54,450 nucleotides of DNA from an uncultured bacterium. GTDB lineage: Bacteria > Vulcanimicrobiota > CADAWZ01. Positions 37,173-45,893 of this stretch are shown here, piece by piece. The DNA is taken from positions 1 to 54,450 of the forward strand of contig CADASF010000020.1 of NCBI GenBank assembly GCA_902790465.1. Reading direction: 5' to 3'. The translations under genes were made by a program, and so were the position numbers. Within the stretch, counting starts at the first letter, position 1, and the number at the start of each line of letters is the position of its first letter. The notes below the pieces were generated by a model, which saw only the letters and a program-made list of their open reading frames with translations, was not told the origin of the DNA and made no database searches.

Positions 37173-37273
37173 AAACTAATCAATTTAATATTTTACTGCT
37201 AAAATTAATTTAAACAAAAAATATCATATTCCTTTAAAAATATAATTTGGGATAAAAACAGAAATAAAAAAAA

Positions 37274-37344
37274 GCCGAAGAAGGGAATTGAACCCGCGAC
37301 CTGCTCATTACGAGTGAGCTGCTCTACCCCTGAGCTACTTCGGC
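37274..37344 (-). tRNA. tRNA-Thr(CGT)
   Basis: 71 nt. Acceptor GCCGAAG pairs with CTTCGGC, D arm GCTC/GAGC, anticodon stem GCTCA/TGAGC with loop CTCGTAA (anticodon CGT), T loop TTCAATT. The T stem has a C-T mismatch and a G-T pair at its base. CCA is not encoded. Second of two tRNA genes in one transcript. Confidence 0.9.
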
Positions 37345-37353
37345 ATGAAAAAA

Positions 37354-37368
37354 GCCGGAGAAGGGATT
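37354..37368 (-). repeat. 15-bp duplicate of the tRNA-Thr(TGT) 3' end
   Basis: GCCGGAGAAGGGATT here is an exact copy of 37369-37383, the 3' end of the neighbouring tRNA gene, placed directly after it. Confidence 0.9.
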
Positions 37369-37439
37369 GCCGGAGAAGGGATTTGAACCCCCGACCCGCT
37401 GATTACAAATCAGCTGCTCTACCACTGAGCTACTCCGGC
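37369..37439 (-). tRNA. tRNA-Thr(TGT)
   Basis: 71 nt. Acceptor GCCGGAG/CTCCGGC, D arm GCTC/GAGC, anticodon stem GCTGA/TCAGC with loop TTTGTAA (anticodon TGT), T loop TTCAAAT. CCA not encoded. First gene after the promoter. Confidence 0.95.
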
Positions 37440-37451
37440 GAATTTTTCTGT

Positions 37452-37480
37452 ATTATACACTGTGTTTTTTAAAATGTCAA
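37452..37480 (-). promoter_or_regulatory. Consensus sigma70 promoter of the tRNA-Thr genes
   Basis: On the minus strand, TTGACA (37480-37475) and TATAAT (37457-37452) are separated by 17 nt, both perfect consensus, 12 nt before the tRNA. Confidence 0.9.
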
Positions 37481-37508
37481 TAGTTTTTCAAAAAAAAATA
37501 TTTTTTTT

Positions 37509-37538
37509 TTGAAAATTTTCTAAAATTAATATTATAAA
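37509..37538 (+). promoter_or_regulatory. Promoter of the aldehyde dehydrogenase operon
   Basis: TTGAAA and TATAAA are separated by 18 nt (37509-37514 and 37533-37538), about 75 nt before the ATG at 37615. Confidence 0.5.
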
Positions 37539-37614
37539 GGAATTAATTATAAATTTAGAAAATTATTTGAATTAACAAAAAGAATAAAATTTAAGGTGAG
37601 ATTAAACAAAGAAA

Positions 37615-39000
37615 ATGGAACAAGAAATAAAAAAAATAATCGAAGAACAGAGAAAATTTTTTCTTGACAACAACACAAAATCTTATGAATTCAGAAAAAA
37701 GCAACTGAATATATTCAAAGATATAGTAAATAAACATGAGGATGAAATTTATTCTGCAATAGAAGAAGACTTGGGAAGATCACCTGCCAACAGTTTTATA
37801 GGAGAGATATTGACCCTAAAAGGTGAAATATCATATTCAATAAAAAACCTAAAAAAGCTAATGAGAGGTAAAACTGTTTGGACACCTTTTTCGAATATGC
37901 CAGGAAAAAGTGAAATCATACCAGAACCATATGGAAATACACTCGTAATTTCACCATGGAACTATCCATTTCAACTTGCATTCATTCCTGCTTTATCATC
38001 AATATCTGCTGGAAATACAGTTATAATAAAGCCTTCTGAATATTCAGTAAAAACATCTGAACTAATAAAAAAGCTCACAGATAAATATTTTGATCCAAAA
38101 ATTCTCTATACAGTAATAGGTGGTATAGAAGAATCACAAACTCTTTTAAAACAAAAATTCGATTATATTTTTTACACAGGTGGAACAGTTGGTGGCAAAG
38201 CTGTTGCGAAAGCTGCTGCAGAAAATTTAACCCCAATAACTCTTGAACTTGGCGGAAAAAGCCCTTGTATTGTCGGAGAATTAAAAAATTTGACATCAAC
38301 TGCAAAAAGAATAACATGGGGAAAATTTTACAATGCAGGTCAGACTTGTGTTGCCCCTGATTACCTTCTTGTACACAAAAATATTAAAGAAAAACTAATA
38401 GAAGAAATCAAACAACAGATCAAAAATTTTTACGGAGAAAATCCTAAAGAAAGTAAAGATTTTGCAAGAATAATAAACGAAAGACATTTTGACAGAATTG
38501 TAAATTTGATAGAAGGCGAAAAAATTATTGAAGGCGGAATTTTCGATAGAGAACAAAAATACATATCCCCTACCCTCCTTGATAAAATTTCTTGGAAAAG
38601 CAAAATTATGCAAGAAGAGATTTTCGGTCCTGTTCTTCCAATAATAGAATACGAGCATGAAGAAGAATTTTTTGATGAAATCAAAAAAAGAGATAAGCCA
38701 CTTGCTATGTACATATTTACAGAGGATAAGAAATTTAAAAACAGAATATTAACTTCATTATCTTCTGGTGGAGTATGTGTAAATGATACAATAATGCACA
38801 TAAGTTCAACATCACTTCCATTTGGAGGTGTTGGAGGAAGTGGAATCGGAAGTTATCATGGAAAAGCAGGTTTTGACACATTTTCACATAACAGAAGCAT
38901 AATGTCAAAGTGGTTGGGTTTTGACCTTTCTATGAAATTCCCACCTTATGGTAATTTTACAGACAATTTAAAAAAATTATTCGAAATTTTTAACAGCTAA
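37615..39000 (+). CDS. Class 3-type aldehyde dehydrogenase
   Basis: 461 residues, the short form without a long N-terminal arm typical of AldX/YwdH and class 3 enzymes. Cofactor and active-site motifs are VISPWNYPFQL, AGNTVIIKPSE, YTGGTVGGKAV, the general-base Glu211 in TLELGGKSP, the nucleophile Cys245 in NAGQTCVAPDY, and EEIFGPVLPI. It oxidises aldehydes to acids with NAD(P)+; medium or long-chain aldehydes are usual for this class. First gene of a three-gene plus-strand operon with the PFK fusion 28 nt downstream. Confidence 0.92.
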   Translation: MEQEIKKIIEEQRKFFLDNNTKSYEFRKKQLNIFKDIVNKHEDEIYSAIEEDLGRSPANSFIGEILTLKGEISYSIKNLKKLMRGKTVWTPFSNMPGKSEIIPEPYGNTLVISPWNYPFQLAFIPALSSISAGNTVIIKPSEYSVKTSELIKKLTDKYFDPKILYTVIGGIEESQTLLKQKFDYIFYTGGTVGGKAVAKAAAENLTPITLELGGKSPCIVGELKNLTSTAKRITWGKFYNAGQTCVAPDYLLVHKNIKEKLIEEIKQQIKNFYGENPKESKDFARIINERHFDRIVNLIEGEKIIEGGIFDREQKYISPTLLDKISWKSKIMQEEIFGPVLPIIEYEHEEEFFDEIKKRDKPLAMYIFTEDKKFKNRILTSLSSGGVCVNDTIMHISSTSLPFGGVGGSGIGSYHGKAGFDTFSHNRSIMSKWLGFDLSMKFPPYGNFTDNLKKLFEIFNS

Positions 39001-39028
39001 AAAAATATTTTCTTGGAGGCCTTAAAAA

Positions 39029-40519
39029 ATGATAATAAGGGAAACTGTAAAAGATTCCGAAACAATCGAATTTCTCGAAAAAATGAATTTTTTTGAGAAT
39101 ATGAATGAAGAAGAAAAAGAAAATCTTCTAAAAAACATAACTATAAGAGAATATGAAAAAGGCGAAACAGCAAATTCAGATGGAGATACTATTGATTTTG
39201 CAGGTCTTGTAATAAAGGGTGAATTTATACATGAATTCTACGAAAGAATAAGCCTTGTTTATGAAGAGGGAGAAATATTTGGATCATTTGGAATCTTTAC
39301 AAAGCAAATTCCTAAATCCTTAGTCAAAACATTTACAGGCGGAAAAATAGTATGCTTTAATTACGATCTATTCAAAAAGCCTGAAATATTAGGCAAAGCT
39401 CAAATGTTTAACCTTTTCATGAAATTCCAGCCATATCTTACTGATTTAAAGACAGAGCAGAAAGGATTTTTCAATTACATGGATGTCTTGATCATTCAAG
39501 ACGGTGGTTGTGCTCCTGGAAAAAATTCAGTAATAGCATTTCTGACAGAATATCTTGAAAAAGCAGGAAGAAAAGTATATATAGCTTCAGAAGGTTACCG
39601 TTCTGTTGTAAATGGAATGAAAAACGATTTCAAATGCCTTGTAGATGACAGAAAAATATATCATGAACTCGATTCAATCCCTGGTGTTGTAAATGCAAGA
39701 AGATTGAGAGATGCAAGAGGAGCAGATTTCCGCTCAGAAAGATTCCCTGAATTTAATGAAATAGAACTACAACAACAGGCAGCCAAAAATATTATTTCAA
39801 GAAATGTAAAAACACTTATAGGGGTAGGTGGAAATGGAACATTTGGAGGACTTTCACATCTCATAAGACATCTTCCAGAATCAATACAAGTTTTCTACAT
39901 TCCAGTAACAATAGACAGTGATGTACTTGGTTCAGATACAATAGGACAATATACAGGAGTAGAAGTCGGTGCTGAAAAAGTCAGATGTTATTTGGCAGAT
40001 GCTGCAACACATCATCGCTGTTATATAATCGAAATGATGGGAGCTATGGGAGGATATCATGCCCTCAATTCTGCAGTAGGAGCAGGAGCTCATTTAGCTG
40101 TACTTCCTGGACATACTTACAATTTACATGCAATAAATAAAGCACTTGAAAAAATGGACAATGCAGTAATAGTTGTTGCTGAAGGCTACAAAAAACAGGA
40201 AAGAAAAGCCTCACACTACGAAGGCAATGCTGCAACATATTTCAGAGATGAACTTATTCAAGCAGGATTAAAAACAAAAATGAAAATATTCTGTGAACCA
40301 TTTTCAAGAGATATTAGAGGAGCTACACCAAATAATATGGACATAGCTCTTGCACAGGCCATGGCAAAGAGAGTTGCTGAGATGTCATCTGAGGGAAAAT
40401 CTCGTTTAATGCCTTCCATAAAAGGAAGTGAACATGGAGCGGATATTCCATTTTCAGAAATACAGACAAACAATTCAGTTGATGCAAATCTTGTAAAATT
40501 GGCAAACAGATTGTATTAA
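39029..40519 (+). CDS. Fusion of a cyclic-nucleotide-binding fold and 6-phosphofructokinase
   Basis: 496 residues. The N-terminal part (about 15-140) has the beta-roll pattern of CAP-type effector domains (FFENMNEEEKENLLKNITIREYEKGE, then GLVIKGEF, then EEGEIFGSFGIF). The phosphate-cassette Arg is not evident (KQIPKSLV), so cAMP binding is not assured. From about 150 it is a PfkA-type phosphofructokinase: IQDGGCAPGKNSV (about 156-167), GVGGNGTF (N269 where the family has Asp), PVTIDSDV with the catalytic D296 and D298, and EMMGAMGGYHAL. Gly270 at the ATP/PPi selectivity position favours ATP. GGAGG lies 8 nt before the ATG. The fusion could place glycolytic flux under ligand control. Confidence 0.85.
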   Translation: MIIRETVKDSETIEFLEKMNFFENMNEEEKENLLKNITIREYEKGETANSDGDTIDFAGLVIKGEFIHEFYERISLVYEEGEIFGSFGIFTKQIPKSLVKTFTGGKIVCFNYDLFKKPEILGKAQMFNLFMKFQPYLTDLKTEQKGFFNYMDVLIIQDGGCAPGKNSVIAFLTEYLEKAGRKVYIASEGYRSVVNGMKNDFKCLVDDRKIYHELDSIPGVVNARRLRDARGADFRSERFPEFNEIELQQQAAKNIISRNVKTLIGVGGNGTFGGLSHLIRHLPESIQVFYIPVTIDSDVLGSDTIGQYTGVEVGAEKVRCYLADAATHHRCYIIEMMGAMGGYHALNSAVGAGAHLAVLPGHTYNLHAINKALEKMDNAVIVVAEGYKKQERKASHYEGNAATYFRDELIQAGLKTKMKIFCEPFSRDIRGATPNNMDIALAQAMAKRVAEMSSEGKSRLMPSIKGSEHGADIPFSEIQTNNSVDANLVKLANRLY

Positions 40520-40576
40520 TACAGATTGTATTTCTGAAAATGGATGGGAAAGAAGACTGGAGAGGGAGTGAAAAAA

Positions 40577-41419
40577 ATGGAATTGACAAAAATGTCAGAT
40601 GGAATCTATTTAATAGGGGTTTATGGTTCCTTTAAAGTGGGACTTTGGCTACTTGAATCAAATGGAGAATGTGCCTTATTTGAAATGCCTGAAGCAAATA
40701 AAGAGGGAGAATCTCCTGCCAAAACAGCTCGAAAAATAATAGACCAAAAAGGGTGGAAATGCAAATATCTATTTTTATCCCATTCTCATATTGATCACTC
40801 TGCTACAATAAGAGAATTTAAAGAAGTTTTTCCAGAAGCAAGTTTTCCTGCTCATTATTCCCTTCCCATGTATATGAGAGTTTCTGAACATTTTTGGTCA
40901 AAAAGTAAGAAAGAAGATAAGCCTGTTGAATTTGAAGAGGCTTGGAAAAATATAAAGGGAAATGATCCTCTTTGGTATCTGTCTTTTTTCGATTCAATAA
41001 CAGTTGATGACATAACATGTTATGAGCTTGGGTGTGAGAAAATATATATGATATATGGACCAAAACACTGTTTGGGTGATGTACATTATATATACAGAGG
41101 TTGTTGGTTCTCAGGTGATTGGTGGATATATGAGGGCGACCCTTCAGATGACAGAATCGCTTCCAGTAAGGCAATAATATCTCTAAACAGACTTGAAGAT
41201 TTTTCGATAGTCAAAGATTACAGAATCCACACCGTTTTTCCGTCCCATGCAAACAACATACTCAGAAACATAGATTTTCATGACATAATAACAAGAACAA
41301 GAAAATACCACGAAGAAATTGAAGAAAAAAGAAAAGACGGATATGACTGGACAAAATTTGGATTAAAAGAATTATATTACTGGGTATTTACCGTCATGGA
41401 AAAACAGAAATCTAATTAA
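40577..41419 (+). CDS. Metallo-beta-lactamase-fold hydrolase
   Basis: 280 residues from the ATG at 40577, which has GGGAG 8 nt upstream; an in-frame ATG at 40544 is weaker. The metal site is SHSHIDHS (His69, His71, Asp73, His74), followed by later ligands in GPKHCLGD, FSGDWW and FPSHAN. The HxHxDH set with a late Asp and His fits glyoxalase II/arylsulfatase-like hydrolases. The substrate is unknown. Its place after the dehydrogenase and PFK genes suggests a thioester or metabolite-repair role, which is inference. Confidence 0.8.
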   Translation: MELTKMSDGIYLIGVYGSFKVGLWLLESNGECALFEMPEANKEGESPAKTARKIIDQKGWKCKYLFLSHSHIDHSATIREFKEVFPEASFPAHYSLPMYMRVSEHFWSKSKKEDKPVEFEEAWKNIKGNDPLWYLSFFDSITVDDITCYELGCEKIYMIYGPKHCLGDVHYIYRGCWFSGDWWIYEGDPSDDRIASSKAIISLNRLEDFSIVKDYRIHTVFPSHANNILRNIDFHDIITRTRKYHEEIEEKRKDGYDWTKFGLKELYYWVFTVMEKQKSN

Positions 41420-41460
41420 AAAAATTGGGCTGTGAAAAATTTCACAGCCCAATTTTTTTA
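41418..41460. terminator. Strong bidirectional terminator
   Basis: AAATTGGGCTGTGAAA and TTTCACAGCCCAATTT arms with A and T tails between convergent operons. Confidence 0.95.
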
Positions 41461-41461
41461 C

Positions 41462-42556
41462 TCAATAATTATAAAATAACACTTCAGGGATTGTTCGTTC
41501 TACAGTTTCATAAATAACATAATCTGGTTTTTCTTTATCCAAAATATCGATCAAAAATGAATGTCGATGAACAAACAAAATATTTTTAAATTTAGTTGCC
41601 ATTATAGGCATAATCGCCCCTCTAAAAGAATCACCAATAAAAACAACTTTCTTATCAGATTCAGCAACAGGATTTGTAAATCTTGTAACCTCATCTGTGA
41701 TATCCTCTTTTTGGATAGGCATATTTTCCCATAAATTGACAGATATTGTCGGAGGATCTCCCAAAATTTGTTTTGGATTTATAAATCCTGCCATCTGTGC
41801 CAATCCATTATTTGCATTTAAAGTTTCTCTGCAAGAATATTTTGAAATATCTGGAAGTAAAATTCCCATTTGATTCAATAAAACAGTCGTTTCAGCATAA
41901 GCACCTGGGGCACTCCAATGTGTGTCTAATTTATCATAGACATGGTATTTAGATTTCATTGATAAAATTTCATCAAATGGAAAAATTACTTCAATTCCAT
42001 ATTTTATTTTTAAATATCGTGAAAATTGATAAGATCTCGGTGTGTAATCAGTTCTGATTATTCCGCTTGGCATATATTCTGGATAAATATTTTCTTTGTT
42101 TGGACATAGAAGATATATAAACTCTGCTCCTCTATCTTCTGTTTTCTTTTTTAGATCATTTATTTTTGAAGCTATTTTATCCATTTCATCATAAGAAAAT
42201 TGGTTTATTCTCTTATAATCTCCCATAGAATCACCATCATTTTCATCACTGTAAAAAAGCCAACCATCTTTTCCAAAAATTACCTTAGGAGAATTGACAA
42301 AACCAAATATTCTATACTGCATAACAGAGTCAAAATTTATTAACTCTGTCCTAAATGGAAAATGATCATCATAATATTTAGAAAAATTTTCAGGAAATTG
42401 CTTTAGAGTAATTATATTCAAAACAGGAAAATCATATAATTTTCTATTGTCGATTTTATTAAATGAGGAATCATCTGATACAAAGAACCAAAAAACTGAA
42501 GGAAGGTATAAAAGAGCTAAAAAACAATATATAAGAATCTTATCAGACTTTTTCAT
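41462..42556 (-). CDS. AlgX/AlgJ-like SGNH acetyltransferase, paralog 4
   Basis: 364 residues. An N-terminal transmembrane helix (about 6-26) is followed by an SGNH-like domain with GKDGWLFYSD (95-104), PNKENIYPEYMP (152-163), the Asp-x-His pair DTHW (D211, H213) and GDSF with Ser310. These correspond to the catalytic triad of AlgJ/AlgX, which acetylates exopolysaccharide in the periplasm. Last of four paralogs; its ATG overlaps the previous stop by 4 nt (ATGA). It alone keeps Gly before Asp-Ser (GDS); the other three have Arg. Confidence 0.85.
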   Translation of the reverse strand: MKKSDKILIYCFLALLYLPSVFWFFVSDDSSFNKIDNRKLYDFPVLNIITLKQFPENFSKYYDDHFPFRTELINFDSVMQYRIFGFVNSPKVIFGKDGWLFYSDENDGDSMGDYKRINQFSYDEMDKIASKINDLKKKTEDRGAEFIYLLCPNKENIYPEYMPSGIIRTDYTPRSYQFSRYLKIKYGIEVIFPFDEILSMKSKYHVYDKLDTHWSAPGAYAETTVLLNQMGILLPDISKYSCRETLNANNGLAQMAGFINPKQILGDPPTISVNLWENMPIQKEDITDEVTRFTNPVAESDKKVVFIGDSFRGAIMPIMATKFKNILFVHRHSFLIDILDKEKPDYVIYETVERTIPEVLFYNY

Positions 42557-43659
42557 TTCAAAAAATCATCCTCAAGAATTTTATGCAAATGGCGTTCTGC
42601 CGTTTCAAAAATAAATAAATCTGCATGCTCTTTTTCAATGCTATCATATTTAAAATATTTTCTAACAGCGACAAAAGTATCTTCAGCATTAACGGCAAGT
42701 GGCAACATCATTGCCTCACCAAAAGAATCTCTTGACATAACTATTTTTTTAAAAGGCAAATTCTTTTTATCACAATGATATCTATTTTCTTCTACACCTG
42801 CAGGACGAGGAACTGCATCAGAAAAATCAGAGACTTTAAAAGCATTAGACTCTTTAAAAAGAAATGGAGCTCCAGATAAATTTGCCAAATCAAATGAATC
42901 TTTTTCAAGAGGTGTTATCTTAAATTCATCTACATTTGGAGTTTTTACACCTAATGAAGAAAAAAGTTCTCTTGTGCCTATATATCCTCCAACATAAGTC
43001 CAATGTGTGTCTATTTCATAATAAATTGGATATTTATCTTTTACTTTTTGCAACTCTTCAAAAGGAAATACAACATTAATATTGGTGTTATATCTCAAAT
43101 ATTTTACAAGTTGATGAGTTCTTGAAATATTATTATCTCTCAAAATAGAAGGCATATTTTCTTCTAAACAAATATTCTCTTTATTTGGACAGATTATAAA
43201 AACAAATTTAGCACCATGATTTTTTGCATATTGTTCCAAAATAGAAAGTCTTTCTGCGATAATTTTTAACTCACTTGGCGAAAACTCATTTATCCTCTTA
43301 TAGTCAGCAATAGGATCGCCATCAGTCTTATCACTATAAAATAGCCATCCCTTTTTTCCAAAAAAGAGTTTAGATGATTCAAGACTTCCAGTCAATTTAT
43401 ATTGGAGAACAGAATAAAAAGAAATCAATTTACTTCTAAAAGGCAAATTGTCTGAATACCAATACTCAAATTCTTTTGGAAATTCCTTAACAGTTAGACC
43501 ATTTAAAACAGGAAATTTTTCAAGATTTCTATTATCTATATTTTCTGAATTTAAACTCGGTTCAAGAAAAAACCACAAAATCGAGGGACAAATAATAAAA
43601 AAAACAAAAGAATATATTAAATATTTATCTAATCTATTAATTTTTTTCTTCAAAGTCAT
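42553..43659 (-). CDS. AlgX/AlgJ-like SGNH acetyltransferase, paralog 3
   Basis: 368 residues from ATG 43659, or 371 from a TTG at 43668; neither has a good ribosome site, and the gene start lies inside the end of paralog 2 (overlap of 23-32 nt), so translation is probably coupled. An N-terminal transmembrane helix (about 13-32) is followed by the family motifs KKGWLFYSD, CPNKENICLEENMP, DTHW, and SRDSFGEAM holding the nucleophile Ser. Triad intact by inspection. Likely transfers acetyl groups supplied by the MBOAT protein upstream to a surface polymer. Confidence 0.85.
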   Translation of the reverse strand: MTLKKKINRLDKYLIYSFVFFIICPSILWFFLEPSLNSENIDNRNLEKFPVLNGLTVKEFPKEFEYWYSDNLPFRSKLISFYSVLQYKLTGSLESSKLFFGKKGWLFYSDKTDGDPIADYKRINEFSPSELKIIAERLSILEQYAKNHGAKFVFIICPNKENICLEENMPSILRDNNISRTHQLVKYLRYNTNINVVFPFEELQKVKDKYPIYYEIDTHWTYVGGYIGTRELFSSLGVKTPNVDEFKITPLEKDSFDLANLSGAPFLFKESNAFKVSDFSDAVPRPAGVEENRYHCDKKNLPFKKIVMSRDSFGEAMMLPLAVNAEDTFVAVRKYFKYDSIEKEHADLFIFETAERHLHKILEDDFLK

Positions 43660-44764
43660 AATTGTCAATCAATGTTGAGAAATACCTCTCAACAACTTCA
43701 AATACAAATACATTAGGTCTTTCTACATCTATCATTTCCTTTTGGAAACAATAGTAAATAACATAAACAGAATCTTGATAATAAGTTGAAACAACAGGTA
43801 TCATATATCCTGCAAAAGAATCTCTTATCATCATAATCTTTTCTTTTTTAGGTGCATCTTTACAATATTTTCTAATGCCACCTTCAAGAATTGCGGGTCT
43901 TTCTTCTACATTAAAATTATTATATCCTGATATCCTGATTTCATTTGTCTCATGCAAAAGATCTTTTACACCAGACATATTTGAAAGATCATATCCTGAA
44001 CGCCCCTCTTCACCTGTTTTTACATAATATTCTTTTTGTAATTCACTTATTTCAGGCAATTTCAATCCAAACTTTTCAAGTAATAATTTAGAAGCAATAT
44101 AACCGCCTAAATCATTCCAATGTGTGTCATTTTTATAATATACAAAATTATCTTTTTTAGCTTTAACCAATTCAGCAGTTGGATCGATTATTTTTATATC
44201 TGTATTTGCCTTTAAATAATTTATCAACTGTTTTGTTCTAGGTGTATAATTTGTTCTTATTATACAGTCAGGCATATATTCTGTATATATATTTTCCTTA
44301 TTTGGACCAATCAAAAATACAAAATCACAATTTCTTTTTTTGCAATATTTCTGAATGTCGGTTAGAGTTTTGCAAATTTTTTCAAGTTGTTCAATCGAAA
44401 ATTGATTCACTCTCTTATAATCCCCTACAGGATCGCCATCTATTTCGCTTTTATAGAATAACCAACCATTTTTTGCAAAAAGTATTTTAGCAGATTCAAC
44501 AGTACCAGTAAGTCTGTATAAAATATGTGAATAAAGAGTTATGCCATAAGCTCTAAAAGGCAAATTATCTGCATAATATTCCTCAAAACCTGCTGGAAAT
44601 TGTTTCATGGTAATAGAATTCAAAACAGGCATCTTTTTCAACTGTCTGTTGTCCATATTTTCGAATGGAAGATTTGGACTTATGAACCACCAAACAACAG
44701 AAGGCAGTATCAATAGAGCAAAAAATAAATATAATAAAATTTTATCTCTAAGTTTCATTTTCAT
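43637..44764 (-). CDS. AlgX/AlgJ-like SGNH acetyltransferase, paralog 2
   Basis: 375 residues with an N-terminal transmembrane helix (about 9-28). Motifs: AKNGWLFYK, GPNKENIYTEYMP, NDTHWN (D213, H215), MIRDSFAG (Ser316). The start overlaps the previous stop as ATGA. Same architecture as the other three; the membrane anchor places the domain in the periplasm. Confidence 0.85.
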   Translation of the reverse strand: MKMKLRDKILLYLFFALLILPSVVWWFISPNLPFENMDNRQLKKMPVLNSITMKQFPAGFEEYYADNLPFRAYGITLYSHILYRLTGTVESAKILFAKNGWLFYKSEIDGDPVGDYKRVNQFSIEQLEKICKTLTDIQKYCKKRNCDFVFLIGPNKENIYTEYMPDCIIRTNYTPRTKQLINYLKANTDIKIIDPTAELVKAKKDNFVYYKNDTHWNDLGGYIASKLLLEKFGLKLPEISELQKEYYVKTGEEGRSGYDLSNMSGVKDLLHETNEIRISGYNNFNVEERPAILEGGIRKYCKDAPKKEKIMMIRDSFAGYMIPVVSTYYQDSVYVIYYCFQKEMIDVERPNVFVFEVVERYFSTLIDNYDFEEKN

Positions 44765-45888
44765 TTCTTATCAAACTCATCTTTCGCAACACGAGGAAGA
44801 TACCGCTCGGCAACTTCATAAATAAAAATATCTGGTTTTTCGACATCTATAAAATTTTTGTCAAAATAGTAATACAACATAACAGACGAATTTCTAAATC
44901 CCACGGCTAATATAGGAGCCATTGATTCCCCAAAAGAATCTCTTATCATCAACAATTTGCCTGTTTTTACACCTTCACAACTATATCTTGAAATTTCATT
45001 TGCAGAAGCCATGCCTCCTAAAATAGGTGAACTTTCATATTTTGAAACTTCAAATTTAAATGGCTCTCTTAAAAAATCTTGCATTCCTACTAATTTTGCA
45101 AGATCATATCCCTTCCCTATTTCAGCTGTTTTTCCATTTGATTTATCATCATGAATAACGACAAAATCTTTATTAGGCAAAGGTCTATCTAATTTTTCTA
45201 AAAGAAAAGAAGATGCACAAAATCCTCCGTAAGAATTCCAATGTGTATCATATTTGTAATATGTAACATACTTGTCTTTTGCTTTTTTTAATAGATTGTC
45301 AGGGTAAATAGGATTTATATCTGTATTATTTTTTAAATACCAAATAAGTTGTTCAGTTCTCGACATTCCATGTGTTCTTTTTATGTAGTCAGGCATATAT
45401 TCTGAATATATATTTTCCTTATTTGGAGCAATGAAAAATAAAAATTTGCAATTTCTTTCTTCACAATATTTTTTTAGAGCTACCAAACTATTTGCAGAAG
45501 CAATCAATTCCTCATTCGAAAATGAATCAATCTTTTTATATGTCGGAATGGGATCGCCATCATTTACATTTTTATAAAACATCCAACCATCTTTTGCAAA
45601 AAGAACCCTTTCAGATTCAACTTCTTTAAAAATATTGTACTGCAAAAAAGAGTAAAATTTTATAAAATAATTTCTAAATGGCAGATGATCAGTATAAAAA
45701 CCGTCAAAATCTTTAGGAAATTGCTTAACTGTTATTCCATTTAATTTTGGAAAAGATCTCAAAACTCGGTTTTCAATATTCCTCTTATCTGCATTTGGTT
45801 CAAGGAAAAACCAAAGAACATTTGGTAAAATCAAAAAAGCAAAAAAGACGAAAAAAACAATTCTATCGCTAAATTTAATCTTATTCAT
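44761..45888 (-). CDS. AlgX/AlgJ-like SGNH acetyltransferase, paralog 1
   Basis: 375 residues with a transmembrane helix at about 9-28. Motifs: AKDGWMFYK, APNKENIYSEYMP, YDTHWN (D214, H216), MIRDSFGESM (Ser318). It begins 5 nt after the MBOAT stop, so the two are one transcript. First and therefore possibly best expressed of the four paralogs. Confidence 0.85.
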   Translation of the reverse strand: MNKIKFSDRIVFFVFFAFLILPNVLWFFLEPNADKRNIENRVLRSFPKLNGITVKQFPKDFDGFYTDHLPFRNYFIKFYSFLQYNIFKEVESERVLFAKDGWMFYKNVNDGDPIPTYKKIDSFSNEELIASANSLVALKKYCEERNCKFLFFIAPNKENIYSEYMPDYIKRTHGMSRTEQLIWYLKNNTDINPIYPDNLLKKAKDKYVTYYKYDTHWNSYGGFCASSFLLEKLDRPLPNKDFVVIHDDKSNGKTAEIGKGYDLAKLVGMQDFLREPFKFEVSKYESSPILGGMASANEISRYSCEGVKTGKLLMIRDSFGESMAPILAVGFRNSSVMLYYYFDKNFIDVEKPDIFIYEVAERYLPRVAKDEFDKK

Positions 45889-45893
45889 AAATT

